50,335 bases of DNA from positions 1 to 50,335 of the IMG/VR virus record IMGVR_UViG_3300046171_000048. One strand, given 5' to 3'. Of the stretch, positions 1-5,732 are shown one piece after another. The notes under the pieces are model-generated. The model searched no databases. It was not told where the DNA came from and saw nothing but the letters and a program-made list of their open reading frames with translations. This DNA is from a virus. A program made the translations under genes and the position numbers. Each line of letters begins with the position of its first letter. Position 1 is the stretch's first letter.

Positions 1-229
1 TTTGTTAAGGGTCTATGGTTATCTTTTAAAATGATGAAAGTATTATTTATTATTATGTTCGTATTCTGTTCTAATATAGTTTTTATATATAATAAGAGAC
101 TAGATGTAGTATGTTGCAGAAATGCAATACCATATATAGGGGGTATGCATGGGCCATGGGGGGGTGTGTGTGTATATATATACGTACACAAACTAAAATA
201 TTGGGATAAGGATTGAAAGTACATCTTCC

Positions 230-277
230 ACATGTAGCACATCCTTCTACAATATGCAATATATGGATTCTACATGT
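230..277. repeat. 8-bp inverted repeat, possible RNA hairpin
   Basis: ACATGTAG at 230-237 is the exact reverse complement of CTACATGT at 270-277, with 32 bases between. It could fold as a transcript structure or be a protein-binding dyad. No T-run follows, so it is not an intrinsic terminator. Confidence 0.35.
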
Positions 278-433
278 AAGGGTGGGCTACGCCTACACTA
301 TATATTATACCAGTCCACAGCGTTTTGTCAACATTAATCGTCATATAGTATCTTAATAAATGTAACATAATGTAAACACATACTAATATTGTTTTAACTG
401 CACAAAAAAAATAAAAAAAAGATTAAAAAGTAC

Positions 434-461
434 TTGACAAGATGCTGTAGGCCGGTATAAT
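434..461 (+). promoter_or_regulatory. Strong sigma70-type promoter, rightward
   Basis: TTGACA at 434-439 and TATAAT at 456-461 with a 16-base spacer, both perfect consensus boxes. It lies about 65 bases before the first gene (526) and is the only such promoter found ahead of the 37-kb rightward gene block. Bases 445-471 recur at 46994-47020 with a single mismatch, so the phage carries this promoter core twice. Host RNA polymerase use is inferred. Confidence 0.8.
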
Positions 462-525
462 AGAAGGTATAGGCTGTAAAAATCAATAAGCCACACTTAC
501 ATACATACATAAATAGGGCATTACG

Positions 526-723
526 ATGAATAGCCTACAAAAATCAATGAAATCAAAGTCAACAGTAAACAAAGCAGGGAACTATACAAAGCCTACCATG
601 CGTAAGGCTATGTTTAATCGTATTAAAGCAGGGTCAAAGGGTGGAAAACCGGGCCAGTGGAGTGCGAGGAAAGCCCAACTGTTAGCATCTTCTTATAAAA
701 AAGCGGGTGGCGGGTACAAGTAA
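526..723 (+). CDS. Small basic protein, GGKPGQWSARKAQLL type
   Basis: A 65-residue Lys/Arg-rich protein. Its C-terminal half, with GGKPGQWSARKAQLLASSYK and a Gly-Gly-Gly-Tyr end, is a motif I recall from small proteins of marine phages and large algal viruses, of unknown function. The high positive charge suggests nucleic-acid or acidic-protein binding, which is inference. It is the first gene after the 434-461 promoter. The start ATG at 526 is followed by a clean ORF, and its stop TAA overlaps the presumed start of the next gene. Confidence 0.75.
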   Translation: MNSLQKSMKSKSTVNKAGNYTKPTMRKAMFNRIKAGSKGGKPGQWSARKAQLLASSYKKAGGGYK

Positions 724-1043
724 TCCCTAAAAAACCTTTATACAAAGTATATAAGACTAATTATGAAACAGGGGAGTTCTACATAGGTGTTACCTCCAAG
801 TCAGGGGTACACTTTGATAATTATTTTGGCTCTAATACTACTGATTTAAAGATTATTGATAAAGATGTTTTGTTTATCAGCCACAATAAGTCTGATGCAA
901 AGCTTATGGAGTTAATATATCAGCTTCAAAACTTCTATGAAAAGAAATGTTTGAATAAAATGCTGAATATTAGACTGAGAAGAGATTTTATAAAAAAGAT
1001 TCCTAAATTTAAGATAAAAATAAATGGCATATCTAAATCATAA
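723..1043 (+). CDS. GIY-YIG-like nuclease, start codon reads ATC
   Basis: This frame is open for about 107 codons and encodes a small protein beginning PKKPLYKVYKTNYETGEFYI. The pattern V-Y-K, about seven residues, then F-Y-I-G, followed by a FDNYFGSN segment, resembles the N-terminal core of GIY-YIG endonucleases. There is no normal start codon. However the preceding stop and this frame read TAATC where many genes here couple as TAATG, so position 725 is probably a miscalled base (ATG read as ATC) or a rare start. It overlaps the next gene by 20 bases. A role as a homing or repair nuclease is inferred from the fold family; the C-terminal catalytic Glu is not clear. Confidence 0.5.
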   Translation: MPKKPLYKVYKTNYETGEFYIGVTSKSGVHFDNYFGSNTTDLKIIDKDVLFISHNKSDAKLMELIYQLQNFYEKKCLNKMLNIRLRRDFIKKIPKFKIKINGISKS

Positions 1044-1662
1044 CCTACCACCCTTTAGTGCCTACATTAGAAATGAATATTTATTCGACCATGAAAAGGG
1101 TCATGGTGAATATACGTTTGCTGATGTACACACAGTAAACAGTTTAGAAAGAAGAGCCTTATTATTTGAATGTTTATTACCTAATGGAGTAAACTGGACA
1201 CGAAGACCTATCCATGCTTTCTGTTGGAAGAAAGATGCACCGAAACATAATTTAAATATACACCAATACTGGGATTGTTTTTCACCTTACGTGGATGTAC
1301 AAAGAAGAAATAGATTAGCGAACTGTAGAGCAGAACTTGTAGACTATAAAGGTGTTAAAAGAAAAGGCACTTACATGTTTACGATAGACTGGGCATGGGA
1401 AAATAAAGCAGGGATGTTAGATACAAACTTTAGTGAAGACCCAGAACACAAATGTGCTCATATGTTTAGAATGGATGATGGTAACTTTTTTGCATACCCT
1501 AATAATAGAACCATTTGGTATGATGATGCCTATATGGATAAAAGACTAACAGAAAATCCGGGATATAAGATAGACCAAAACTTTTATACAGTAGAAAATA
1601 CTAGAGAAGAAGATACGACAACTGATGATTCCTACATGACTCAGTTTGAACGTCCTGAGTGA
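1024..1662 (+). CDS. Conserved-looking hypothetical protein, 212 aa
   Basis: Function not recognised. The protein is rich in aromatic residues (a stretch with PIHAFCWKKDAP, then HQYWDCFSPYVD, then FTIDWAWENKAG), has no signal peptide or membrane segment, and ends in an acidic, polar tail. That composition suggests a compact soluble enzyme or binding fold. Its stop overlaps the GTG start of the transferase-like gene at 1659 (GTGA), so the two are translationally coupled and may act together, which is inference. Confidence 0.75.
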   Translation: MAYLNHNLPPFSAYIRNEYLFDHEKGHGEYTFADVHTVNSLERRALLFECLLPNGVNWTRRPIHAFCWKKDAPKHNLNIHQYWDCFSPYVDVQRRNRLANCRAELVDYKGVKRKGTYMFTIDWAWENKAGMLDTNFSEDPEHKCAHMFRMDDGNFFAYPNNRTIWYDDAYMDKRLTENPGYKIDQNFYTVENTREEDTTTDDSYMTQFERPE

Positions 1663-2414
1663 AATTATTCTTTGACCACATTACAGGTAAACTAACTAAC
1701 TACGATTTAATTTACTCTCTACCCCTAGCAGAGTTTGAAAATAGTGAATATGATTATGCTTTTGAAAACGGATGGATTCCTTTATCATGGTATTACACAG
1801 AATTAAAAAACTTAACTTGGATAAATGCTAGGAACACAAGATTAGTTTTAAATAAAGTAGAGTTTAGTAAAAAACAAAAGTATGTTCTTCGTAAAAAAGA
1901 TATTAAAGTTAAAATATTAAATAGTTTTGATTATGATTTATTATCCACAATATATAAAAAATATGTTAAGTATAGAAATTTTTATGAAGAAGGTTTTGAA
2001 AATGACAGTGAAGTATTTGAAAAGAAAGATTATATAGATTGGAAATATTTTATTTACTATTACAAAGATACTCCAGTAGCTTTTACAGAGTTTAAAGTTT
2101 TTGATAACAAGCATGTACTATCAGGACAGTTTGCATGGGATTATGAAAATCCAAAACTAGGATTAGGAACATATGCAACACTTTACGAAATTGATTGGTC
2201 ATATAAAAATAAATATAAAAATTATTACTTGTCTTATGGTTATGAAACAACTAGTAAATATAAATCTAAGTATAAAGGTTTTGAATTTTGGAATGGCAAA
2301 GAATGGGTAAACAATAAAACTTTGTATAATAAATTATGTGATAATGATTCTAGCATAGAATCTATAAAAGATTTAAATAAATACCAAAGAGAATATTTTA
2401 AATTAAATGGCTAA
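1659..2414 (+). CDS. Aminoacyl-tRNA-protein transferase-like protein (ATE/Bpt fold)
   Basis: A 251-residue protein with GTG start overlapping the previous stop. The C-terminal part (about 155-216) reads like arginyl/leucyl-tRNA-protein transferases: LGLGTYATLYEI at 167-178 matches the SLGTYAILWEI block, YYLSYGYE at 189-196 matches YLGYYIE, and YKSKYKGFEFWNGKEW matches the M-YK-F-P-E-nG-W block. The N-terminal part (about 32-80: Y-AFENGWIP, ARNTRLVLNKVEFSKKQKYV) also follows the family layout, where the RV--F--S-SQRR block lies, but the usual metal-binding cysteines are absent. Family members attach Arg or Leu from charged tRNA to protein N-termini, marking them for ClpS/ClpAP decay. Whether this one is active is unknown; it could be a divergent GNAT with another substrate. 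Confidence 0.7.
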   Translation: MKLFFDHITGKLTNYDLIYSLPLAEFENSEYDYAFENGWIPLSWYYTELKNLTWINARNTRLVLNKVEFSKKQKYVLRKKDIKVKILNSFDYDLLSTIYKKYVKYRNFYEEGFENDSEVFEKKDYIDWKYFIYYYKDTPVAFTEFKVFDNKHVLSGQFAWDYENPKLGLGTYATLYEIDWSYKNKYKNYYLSYGYETTSKYKSKYKGFEFWNGKEWVNNKTLYNKLCDNDSSIESIKDLNKYQREYFKLNG

Positions 2415-2547
2415 ACGACCAACAGAAAGTACAGGGATAATTCATATTCCTAAAAGAACTAGTATAGGAAATGGCAAAGTTAAAATGTCTTCTATGAATA
2501 AACATAAACGTAGAAGTTATAAAAAATATAATAAACAAGGTAAATAA
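2407..2547 (+). CDS. Tiny basic protein, 46 aa
   Basis: A 46-residue Lys/Arg/Asn-rich ORF that overlaps the preceding gene by 8 bases and the next ATG by one base (TAATG). Start and stop packing support it as a real gene. No motif is recognised. It belongs to the run of small basic proteins filling 526-4278. Confidence 0.55.
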   Translation: MAKRPTESTGIIHIPKRTSIGNGKVKMSSMNKHKRRSYKKYNKQGK

Positions 2548-2846
2548 TGAAAGACCCTAAAGTAGGAACAGGTAAAAAACCAAAAGGTTCAGGAAGAAGA
2601 TTATATACAGATGAAAATCCTAGAGACACAGTGGGAATTAAATACGCCACGACTGCGGATGCGAAGAATACTGTTCGTAAAGTCCGCAAGATTAATAAGC
2701 CGTATGCTAGGAAAGTTCAGATTCTTACTGTTATGGAACAACGAAGTAAGTTTGGTGGTAAACCGCAACAAGCAGCAATAGCAAAGAGAGCAAAAATACA
2801 ATTAAAGAAAAAACATGGCACTAGCAAAATCTCAAAGAAGTCTTAA
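2547..2846 (+). CDS. Small basic protein, KDPKVGTGKKPKGSGRRLYT type
   Basis: A 99-residue basic protein. The N-terminus (KDPKVGTGKKPKGSGRRLYT) and a central region with NKPYARKVQILTVMEQRSKF look like a family I recall from marine phages and large viruses, unknown in function. It has no membrane segment and a Lys-rich end. It overlaps the previous stop by one base and the following gene by 32 bases. DNA condensation or packaging into virions is a possibility, not shown. Confidence 0.7.
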   Translation: MKDPKVGTGKKPKGSGRRLYTDENPRDTVGIKYATTADAKNTVRKVRKINKPYARKVQILTVMEQRSKFGGKPQQAAIAKRAKIQLKKKHGTSKISKKS

Positions 2847-3063
2847 ATCATGGTCAAAACAAAAGTGGCGAACCAAGTCTGGGAAGCCGTCTTCCAAGAC
2901 AGGAGAAAGGTATCTACCAGAGAAAGCCATCAAGAGCCTGACATCTGCGGAATATGCGGCCACGACAAAAGCAAAGCGCCAAGGAACAAAGCAGGGCAAA
3001 CAGTTTGTGAAGCAACCGAAAAGCATTGCAAAAAAAACTAGAGCATACAGGAGGGTATCATAA
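2815..3063 (+). CDS. Small basic protein, KWRTKSGKPSSKTGERYLP type
   Basis: An 82-residue, very Lys-rich protein with the ordered blocks KQKWRTKSGKPSSKTGERYL, a Leu/Ala block (KSLTSAEYAATTKAKRQGTK) and a KQFVKQPK-type end. I recall this arrangement from small proteins of marine phages and algal viruses with no assigned role. Base composition here is higher in G+C than the neighbours, which suggests recent transfer or codon constraint. Its stop overlaps the next start (TAATG). Confidence 0.75.
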   Translation: MALAKSQRSLKSWSKQKWRTKSGKPSSKTGERYLPEKAIKSLTSAEYAATTKAKRQGTKQGKQFVKQPKSIAKKTRAYRRVS

Positions 3064-3164
3064 TGATTGATAAGGTATGGAGTAAATGGACTGGTCTTAA
3101 AAAGAATGTTAAGATTGGTATCATTATAGTAGCAATAGTAGTAATTTACTGGTTTATAAAATGA
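3063..3164 (+). CDS. Single-pass membrane micropeptide, 33 aa
   Basis: A 33-residue ORF: a short basic/aromatic N-terminus then one hydrophobic segment (IGIIIVAIVVIYWFI) at the C-terminus, so likely inserted in the inner membrane. It starts on the previous stop (TAATG) after a GGAGG-like site (about 3051-3055) and its stop overlaps the next ATG (ATGA). Function unknown. Confidence 0.6.
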   Translation: MIDKVWSKWTGLKKNVKIGIIIVAIVVIYWFIK

Positions 3165-3325
3165 ACAATAATAAAATGAAATTTAATGGTAAGTCCGATA
3201 ATCGAAACAATCGGACTGCCACATTTAATATGCAAAAAGCTGACCTAGATAAAGATGGTAAGATATCATCTTATGAAAAAACTAGAGGTATGGCTATTCA
3301 AAAAGCAATGAAAGGTAAAGTATAA
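3161..3325 (+). CDS. Mini EF-hand protein, 54 aa
   Basis: A 54-residue protein with one textbook EF-hand loop, DLDKDGKISSYE at about residues 28-39: Asp at positions 1, 3 and 5, Gly at 6, Ile at 8 and Glu at 12. The flanks could form the two helices (NMQKA before, KTRGMAIQKAMKG after). EF-hands bind calcium and usually pair, so a homodimer is plausible. It is coupled on both sides by ATGA and TAATG overlaps. A calcium-sensing or structural role in a seawater phage is inference. Confidence 0.7.
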   Translation: MNNNKMKFNGKSDNRNNRTATFNMQKADLDKDGKISSYEKTRGMAIQKAMKGKV

Positions 3326-3858
3326 TGCAAGGTAGAACAAGAAGAGGCGTCAGCGTAAGCAATAAGTATAGTGGGTCAAAAGCAAGCCCTAATCAATTAC
3401 AAAGAAATAAAAGTAATAAACCAAAAGCAAGTCCTAATCAATTACAAAAAAATAAAAGTAATAAACCAAAAGCAAGTCCTAATCAATTACAAAGAAATAA
3501 CTTTAATAAAGGTTTAAAAAAGAATAAAGGTTTAGATAAATTTTTTGATGAAAAAAAATTTAGAGTTGGACCAATAACACCTAAACCTAATAAACCTACG
3601 CCTAAAACTGGCGGAAGTCCAAATCAAAAATTAAAAGAAGAAAAAAGAAAGAATATTAATAGACCCGGAAAAAATGATAATAAAACACCTACTGGTGTCA
3701 ATAGACCGGGTACAAATAGTAAAAAACCAAAATCTAAAATAACATCATTAACAACAGATTATATTAAACAAAATTTAAGATTTGGTCCTATACTAGGGCC
3801 TTCCTTTTTTTTAACAAAAAATTTGTATGAACAATATTTAAAAAAGAAAAAAGCATAA
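3325..3858 (+). CDS. Basic repeat protein, 177 aa
   Basis: Function not recognised. Residues about 16-56 contain three near-perfect copies of a repeat of about 14 residues (K-A-S-P-N-Q-L-Q-R/K-N-K-S-N-K-P). A low-complexity Pro/Asn/Lys middle follows, and the C-terminus (RFGPILGPSFFLTKNLYEQY) may fold. An RFGPI-like motif also occurs earlier as RVGPITPKP. Strong positive charge suggests DNA or virion association. It is coupled by TAATG at both ends. Confidence 0.6.
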   Translation: MQGRTRRGVSVSNKYSGSKASPNQLQRNKSNKPKASPNQLQKNKSNKPKASPNQLQRNNFNKGLKKNKGLDKFFDEKKFRVGPITPKPNKPTPKTGGSPNQKLKEEKRKNINRPGKNDNKTPTGVNRPGTNSKKPKSKITSLTTDYIKQNLRFGPILGPSFFLTKNLYEQYLKKKKA

Positions 3859-3980
3859 TGGCATACGGAAGTAAAACAAAAAAACCAAAAGATAAAACAG
3901 TAGTAATGATTGCTGTAGGGAAACTAAAGGCTAAAAAAAATGGCACTAAGCGAAACGGAAAAAAGAAAAAACTTTCTTAA
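3858..3980 (+). CDS. Tiny Lys-rich protein, 40 aa
   Basis: A 40-residue ORF beginning on the previous stop (TAATG). It consists of a Lys-rich N-terminus, a short hydrophobic patch (VVMIAVGKL) and a Lys-rich C-terminus. It overlaps the next gene by 41 bases, more than usual here. No motif is recognised. It could be real or a by-product of the TAATG junction. Confidence 0.45.
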   Translation: MAYGSKTKKPKDKTVVMIAVGKLKAKKNGTKRNGKKKKLS

Positions 3981-4278
3981 AAAACATGGACTTAAAAGAT
4001 TCAATACTGCAGTCAGGACCACTGAAGGTGGTAAGAAAGGTAAAGTCGGTATACTCGAGGGTGGGAAGCCCCGACTTATTCGCTTCGGTGACTCTTCTAT
4101 GGGTCACAACTATTCCCCAGAAGCTAGGAAATCTTTTAAAGCTAGGCATGGGAAAAATATTGCAAAAGGTCCAACGAGTGCTGCGTACTGGGCTAACAAA
4201 GTTTTATGGGCAGGTAAGTCGGGTTCGAAGAAGTCTCCGCCAAAAAGCCAACGTGTTGTTAAAGGAGCCAGAGGTTAA
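3940..4278 (+). CDS. Small basic protein, RKSFKARHGKN type
   Basis: A 112-residue basic protein. The central block, with a FGDSSMGHNYSPEARKSFKA segment then RHGKN and a TSAAYWANKVLW segment, matches a small-protein pattern I recall from cyanophages and algal viruses, where RK-F-ARH and A-YW---W are conserved. Function unknown. Higher G+C than most neighbours. A second ORF in another frame (3986-4351) is treated as its shadow. Confidence 0.7.
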   Translation: MALSETEKRKNFLKKHGLKRFNTAVRTTEGGKKGKVGILEGGKPRLIRFGDSSMGHNYSPEARKSFKARHGKNIAKGPTSAAYWANKVLWAGKSGSKKSPPKSQRVVKGARG

Positions 4279-4408
4279 ACTATCTGGCAATGTTTTTAAA
4301 GCAAACAAAAACGAAGAAACAGTAACACAAATAAAGTTTAAAGAAAATTAAAAAGTTTGACGATGCCTTCGGGGTCGTTGATATCTAGCTTAAAGCAAGG
4401 AGGTATAT
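4279..4408. other. Spacer with UUCG-type hairpin before hsp20
   Basis: This 130-base gap contains a short hairpin at 4360-4378 (ACGA paired with TCGT, CC with GG, loop TTCG) but no following T-run, so it is not a normal terminator. A strong ribosome site AAGGAGG precedes the Hsp20 ATG. The hairpin may stabilise a processed mRNA end, which is inference. Confidence 0.35.
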
Positions 4409-4813
4409 ATGACTTTTACACTAGATAAATACATGCCCTACACAGTAGGGTTTGATAGATTCTTTGATACATTAGATATTGTAAGTAATACTGATGCCAA
4501 AGGATATCCACACTACAACATTAAAAAGATAGATGATGGAGAATGGAAAATAGATTTTGCACTAGCAGGGTTTTCTAAAAAAGATATTAACATAAATGTT
4601 AAAGAAAACAAAATGACTGTTGATGGCGAAATAGAATCAAACAATGAAGATTATCTGTACAAAGGTATTTCTACTAAAAAGTTTTCTAAGACTTTTTCAC
4701 TAGCAGAATATACAGAACCAACAGATGCAACTATGGAAAATGGTATTTTGACAATTACTTTAAAACAAGAATTGCCAGAAGAAAAAAAACCAAAGACAAT
4801 AAAAATAAAATAG
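4409..4813 (+). CDS. Small heat-shock protein (Hsp20/IbpA-like)
   Basis: A 134-residue alpha-crystallin-domain protein. It shows the typical N-terminal GYPHYNI stretch, the beta-sandwich beginning EWKIDFALAGFSKKDI, the KTFSLAEY block, and the terminal signature MENGILTITL (family A-x-x-x-n-G-v-L-t-l), followed by a charged tail. Such proteins hold unfolding proteins soluble and are known from cyanophages. The strong AAGGAGG site and the spacer before it suggest high expression. It overlaps the next GTG start by one base. A role in capsid assembly under stress is inference. Confidence 0.92.
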   Translation: MTFTLDKYMPYTVGFDRFFDTLDIVSNTDAKGYPHYNIKKIDDGEWKIDFALAGFSKKDININVKENKMTVDGEIESNNEDYLYKGISTKKFSKTFSLAEYTEPTDATMENGILTITLKQELPEEKKPKTIKIK

Positions 4814-5109
4814 TGCCAACATATTCTTATAGAAATAAGAAGACTGGAAAAGTCTGGGATGAGTATCTATCGTATGATGATAGGACCAAGCCACTACGAA
4901 ATAAAAATGTAGAGATGGTGATAACTGCACCCAGACTTGCCTTTATAGAAAGAGGTGAACATAAACAACGAGACCAAATGATTCATACAGCTAGACAGGG
5001 AATGAGAGAAAGACAGGCAGAAGAAAAAGCAGGTATTAGAAAAACTCCCGAATGGTTAAAAGAAAAAACAGAAAAACATTTACAAAAGGTCCGCAATGTT
5101 AGTTCCTGA
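4813..5109 (+). CDS. Hypothetical protein, 98 aa (GTG start)
   Basis: Starts with GTG overlapping the Hsp20 stop (TAGTG). The first residues MPTYSYRNKKTGKVWDEYLS resemble the opening of FmdB-type small zinc-ribbon proteins, but no cysteines are present, so metal binding is not expected. The rest is a charged, probably helical region rich in Glu, Arg and Gln. It sits just before the terminase small subunit and overlaps it by 14 bases. Function unknown. Confidence 0.65.
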   Translation: MPTYSYRNKKTGKVWDEYLSYDDRTKPLRNKNVEMVITAPRLAFIERGEHKQRDQMIHTARQGMRERQAEEKAGIRKTPEWLKEKTEKHLQKVRNVSS

Positions 5110-5479
5110 TAATAAAAAAGAAGTAGCTTTAACAGAAAAGCAAGAAACATTTTTAACAGCTTTGTTTGGCGAAGCACAAGGTAATCCTAGAACAGCAGGT
5201 GATATAGCAGGATATGCAGATTATCATCAACCACTAAGAGCCTTAAAAGAAGAAATTATTACAAGAGCAGAAGAACAGTTAGCTGCTTTTGCACCTAGAG
5301 CAAGTATGGGAATGATAAATGCTTTAGATGAAGACGGAAGCCTACCCGGTGCTAATATTAGAATGGAAGCAGCCAAACAAATATTAGATAGAGTAGGATT
5401 ATCTAAAAGAGAAAAATTAGATATAACTGCTAAAGTACAACACGGAGTTTTTATTTTACCACCTAAAGATAATGAGTGA
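5096..5479 (+). CDS. Terminase small subunit (TerS)
   Basis: A 127-residue protein directly upstream of the large terminase. It opens with LTEKQETFLTALFGEAQGNP, a helix-turn-helix type region (RTAGDIAGYADYHQPLRAL), continues with a helical oligomerisation segment containing AANIRMEAAKQILDRVGL-like sequence, and ends in GVFILPP. This layout matches TerS-type DNA-recognition proteins of marine podoviruses. It would bind the packaging site and hand DNA to TerL. It overlaps the previous and next genes by 14 and 8 bases. Confidence 0.75.
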   Translation: MLVPDNKKEVALTEKQETFLTALFGEAQGNPRTAGDIAGYADYHQPLRALKEEIITRAEEQLAAFAPRASMGMINALDEDGSLPGANIRMEAAKQILDRVGLSKREKLDITAKVQHGVFILPPKDNE

Positions 5480-5732
5480 AGAAAAAATTAAAATAGCAAG
5501 AAGAAAAAATGCTAGAGTAATTCCTTATGGTTATGAAATATCAGAAGATGACCCTGACTTTTTAATACAAAACGAAGACCATATGGAACTTATTAAGAAA
5601 GCAAAAAAGTTTATAGAAAATAATTGTTCATACAGAGAAACTGCAGAATGGTTATCCCACAATACAGGTAGAAAGCTGACAGGTATGGGGTTAAGAGAAG
5701 TGCTAAAGAGGGTTATACATAAAGGTTGGTAA
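5472..5732 (+). CDS. Small HTH protein, recombinase-linker-like
   Basis: An 86-residue protein whose second half (A--FI----SYRETAEWLSHNTGRKLTGMGLREVL) resembles the small Recombinase helix-turn-helix domain of serine recombinases, without any catalytic resolvase domain. It is wedged between TerS and TerL and overlaps both, so a packaging-site or terminase accessory role is more likely than recombination, which is inference. Confidence 0.6.
   Translation: MSEEKIKIARRKNARVIPYGYEISEDDPDFLIQNEDHMELIKKAKKFIENNCSYRETAEWLSHNTGRKLTGMGLREVLKRVIHKGW

Larger units (their letters stand above)
1..525. other. Left non-coding control region
   Basis: No convincing gene is seen in the first 525 bases. It holds a run of seven G followed by GT and TA repeats (about 158-182), a small inverted repeat TGTGTA/TACACA (169-174 and 185-190), a longer-range 8-bp inverted repeat (230-237 with 270-277), a poly-A rich stretch (about 402-430), and the promoter at 434-461. 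A 61-codon ORF at 31-216 has no ribosome site and runs through the simple repeats, so I do not call it. The region separates the leftward early genes at the right end of the window from the rightward genes only if the genome closes on itself, which is not shown. Confidence 0.6.

Noticed and set aside
31-216. A 61-codon plus-strand ORF with a hydrophobic start
   Set aside because: No ribosome site, it lies before the promoter, and its second half is coded by simple GT/TA repeats and a G-run.
3986-4351. A 121-codon ORF in a second frame over the basic protein gene
   Set aside because: The frame at 3940-4278 carries a recognisable conserved block; this one does not and looks like its shadow.
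5472-5732. Serine recombinase gene
   Set aside because: Only the small helix-turn-helix-like part is present, without a catalytic domain; its place between terminase genes argues for a packaging role.
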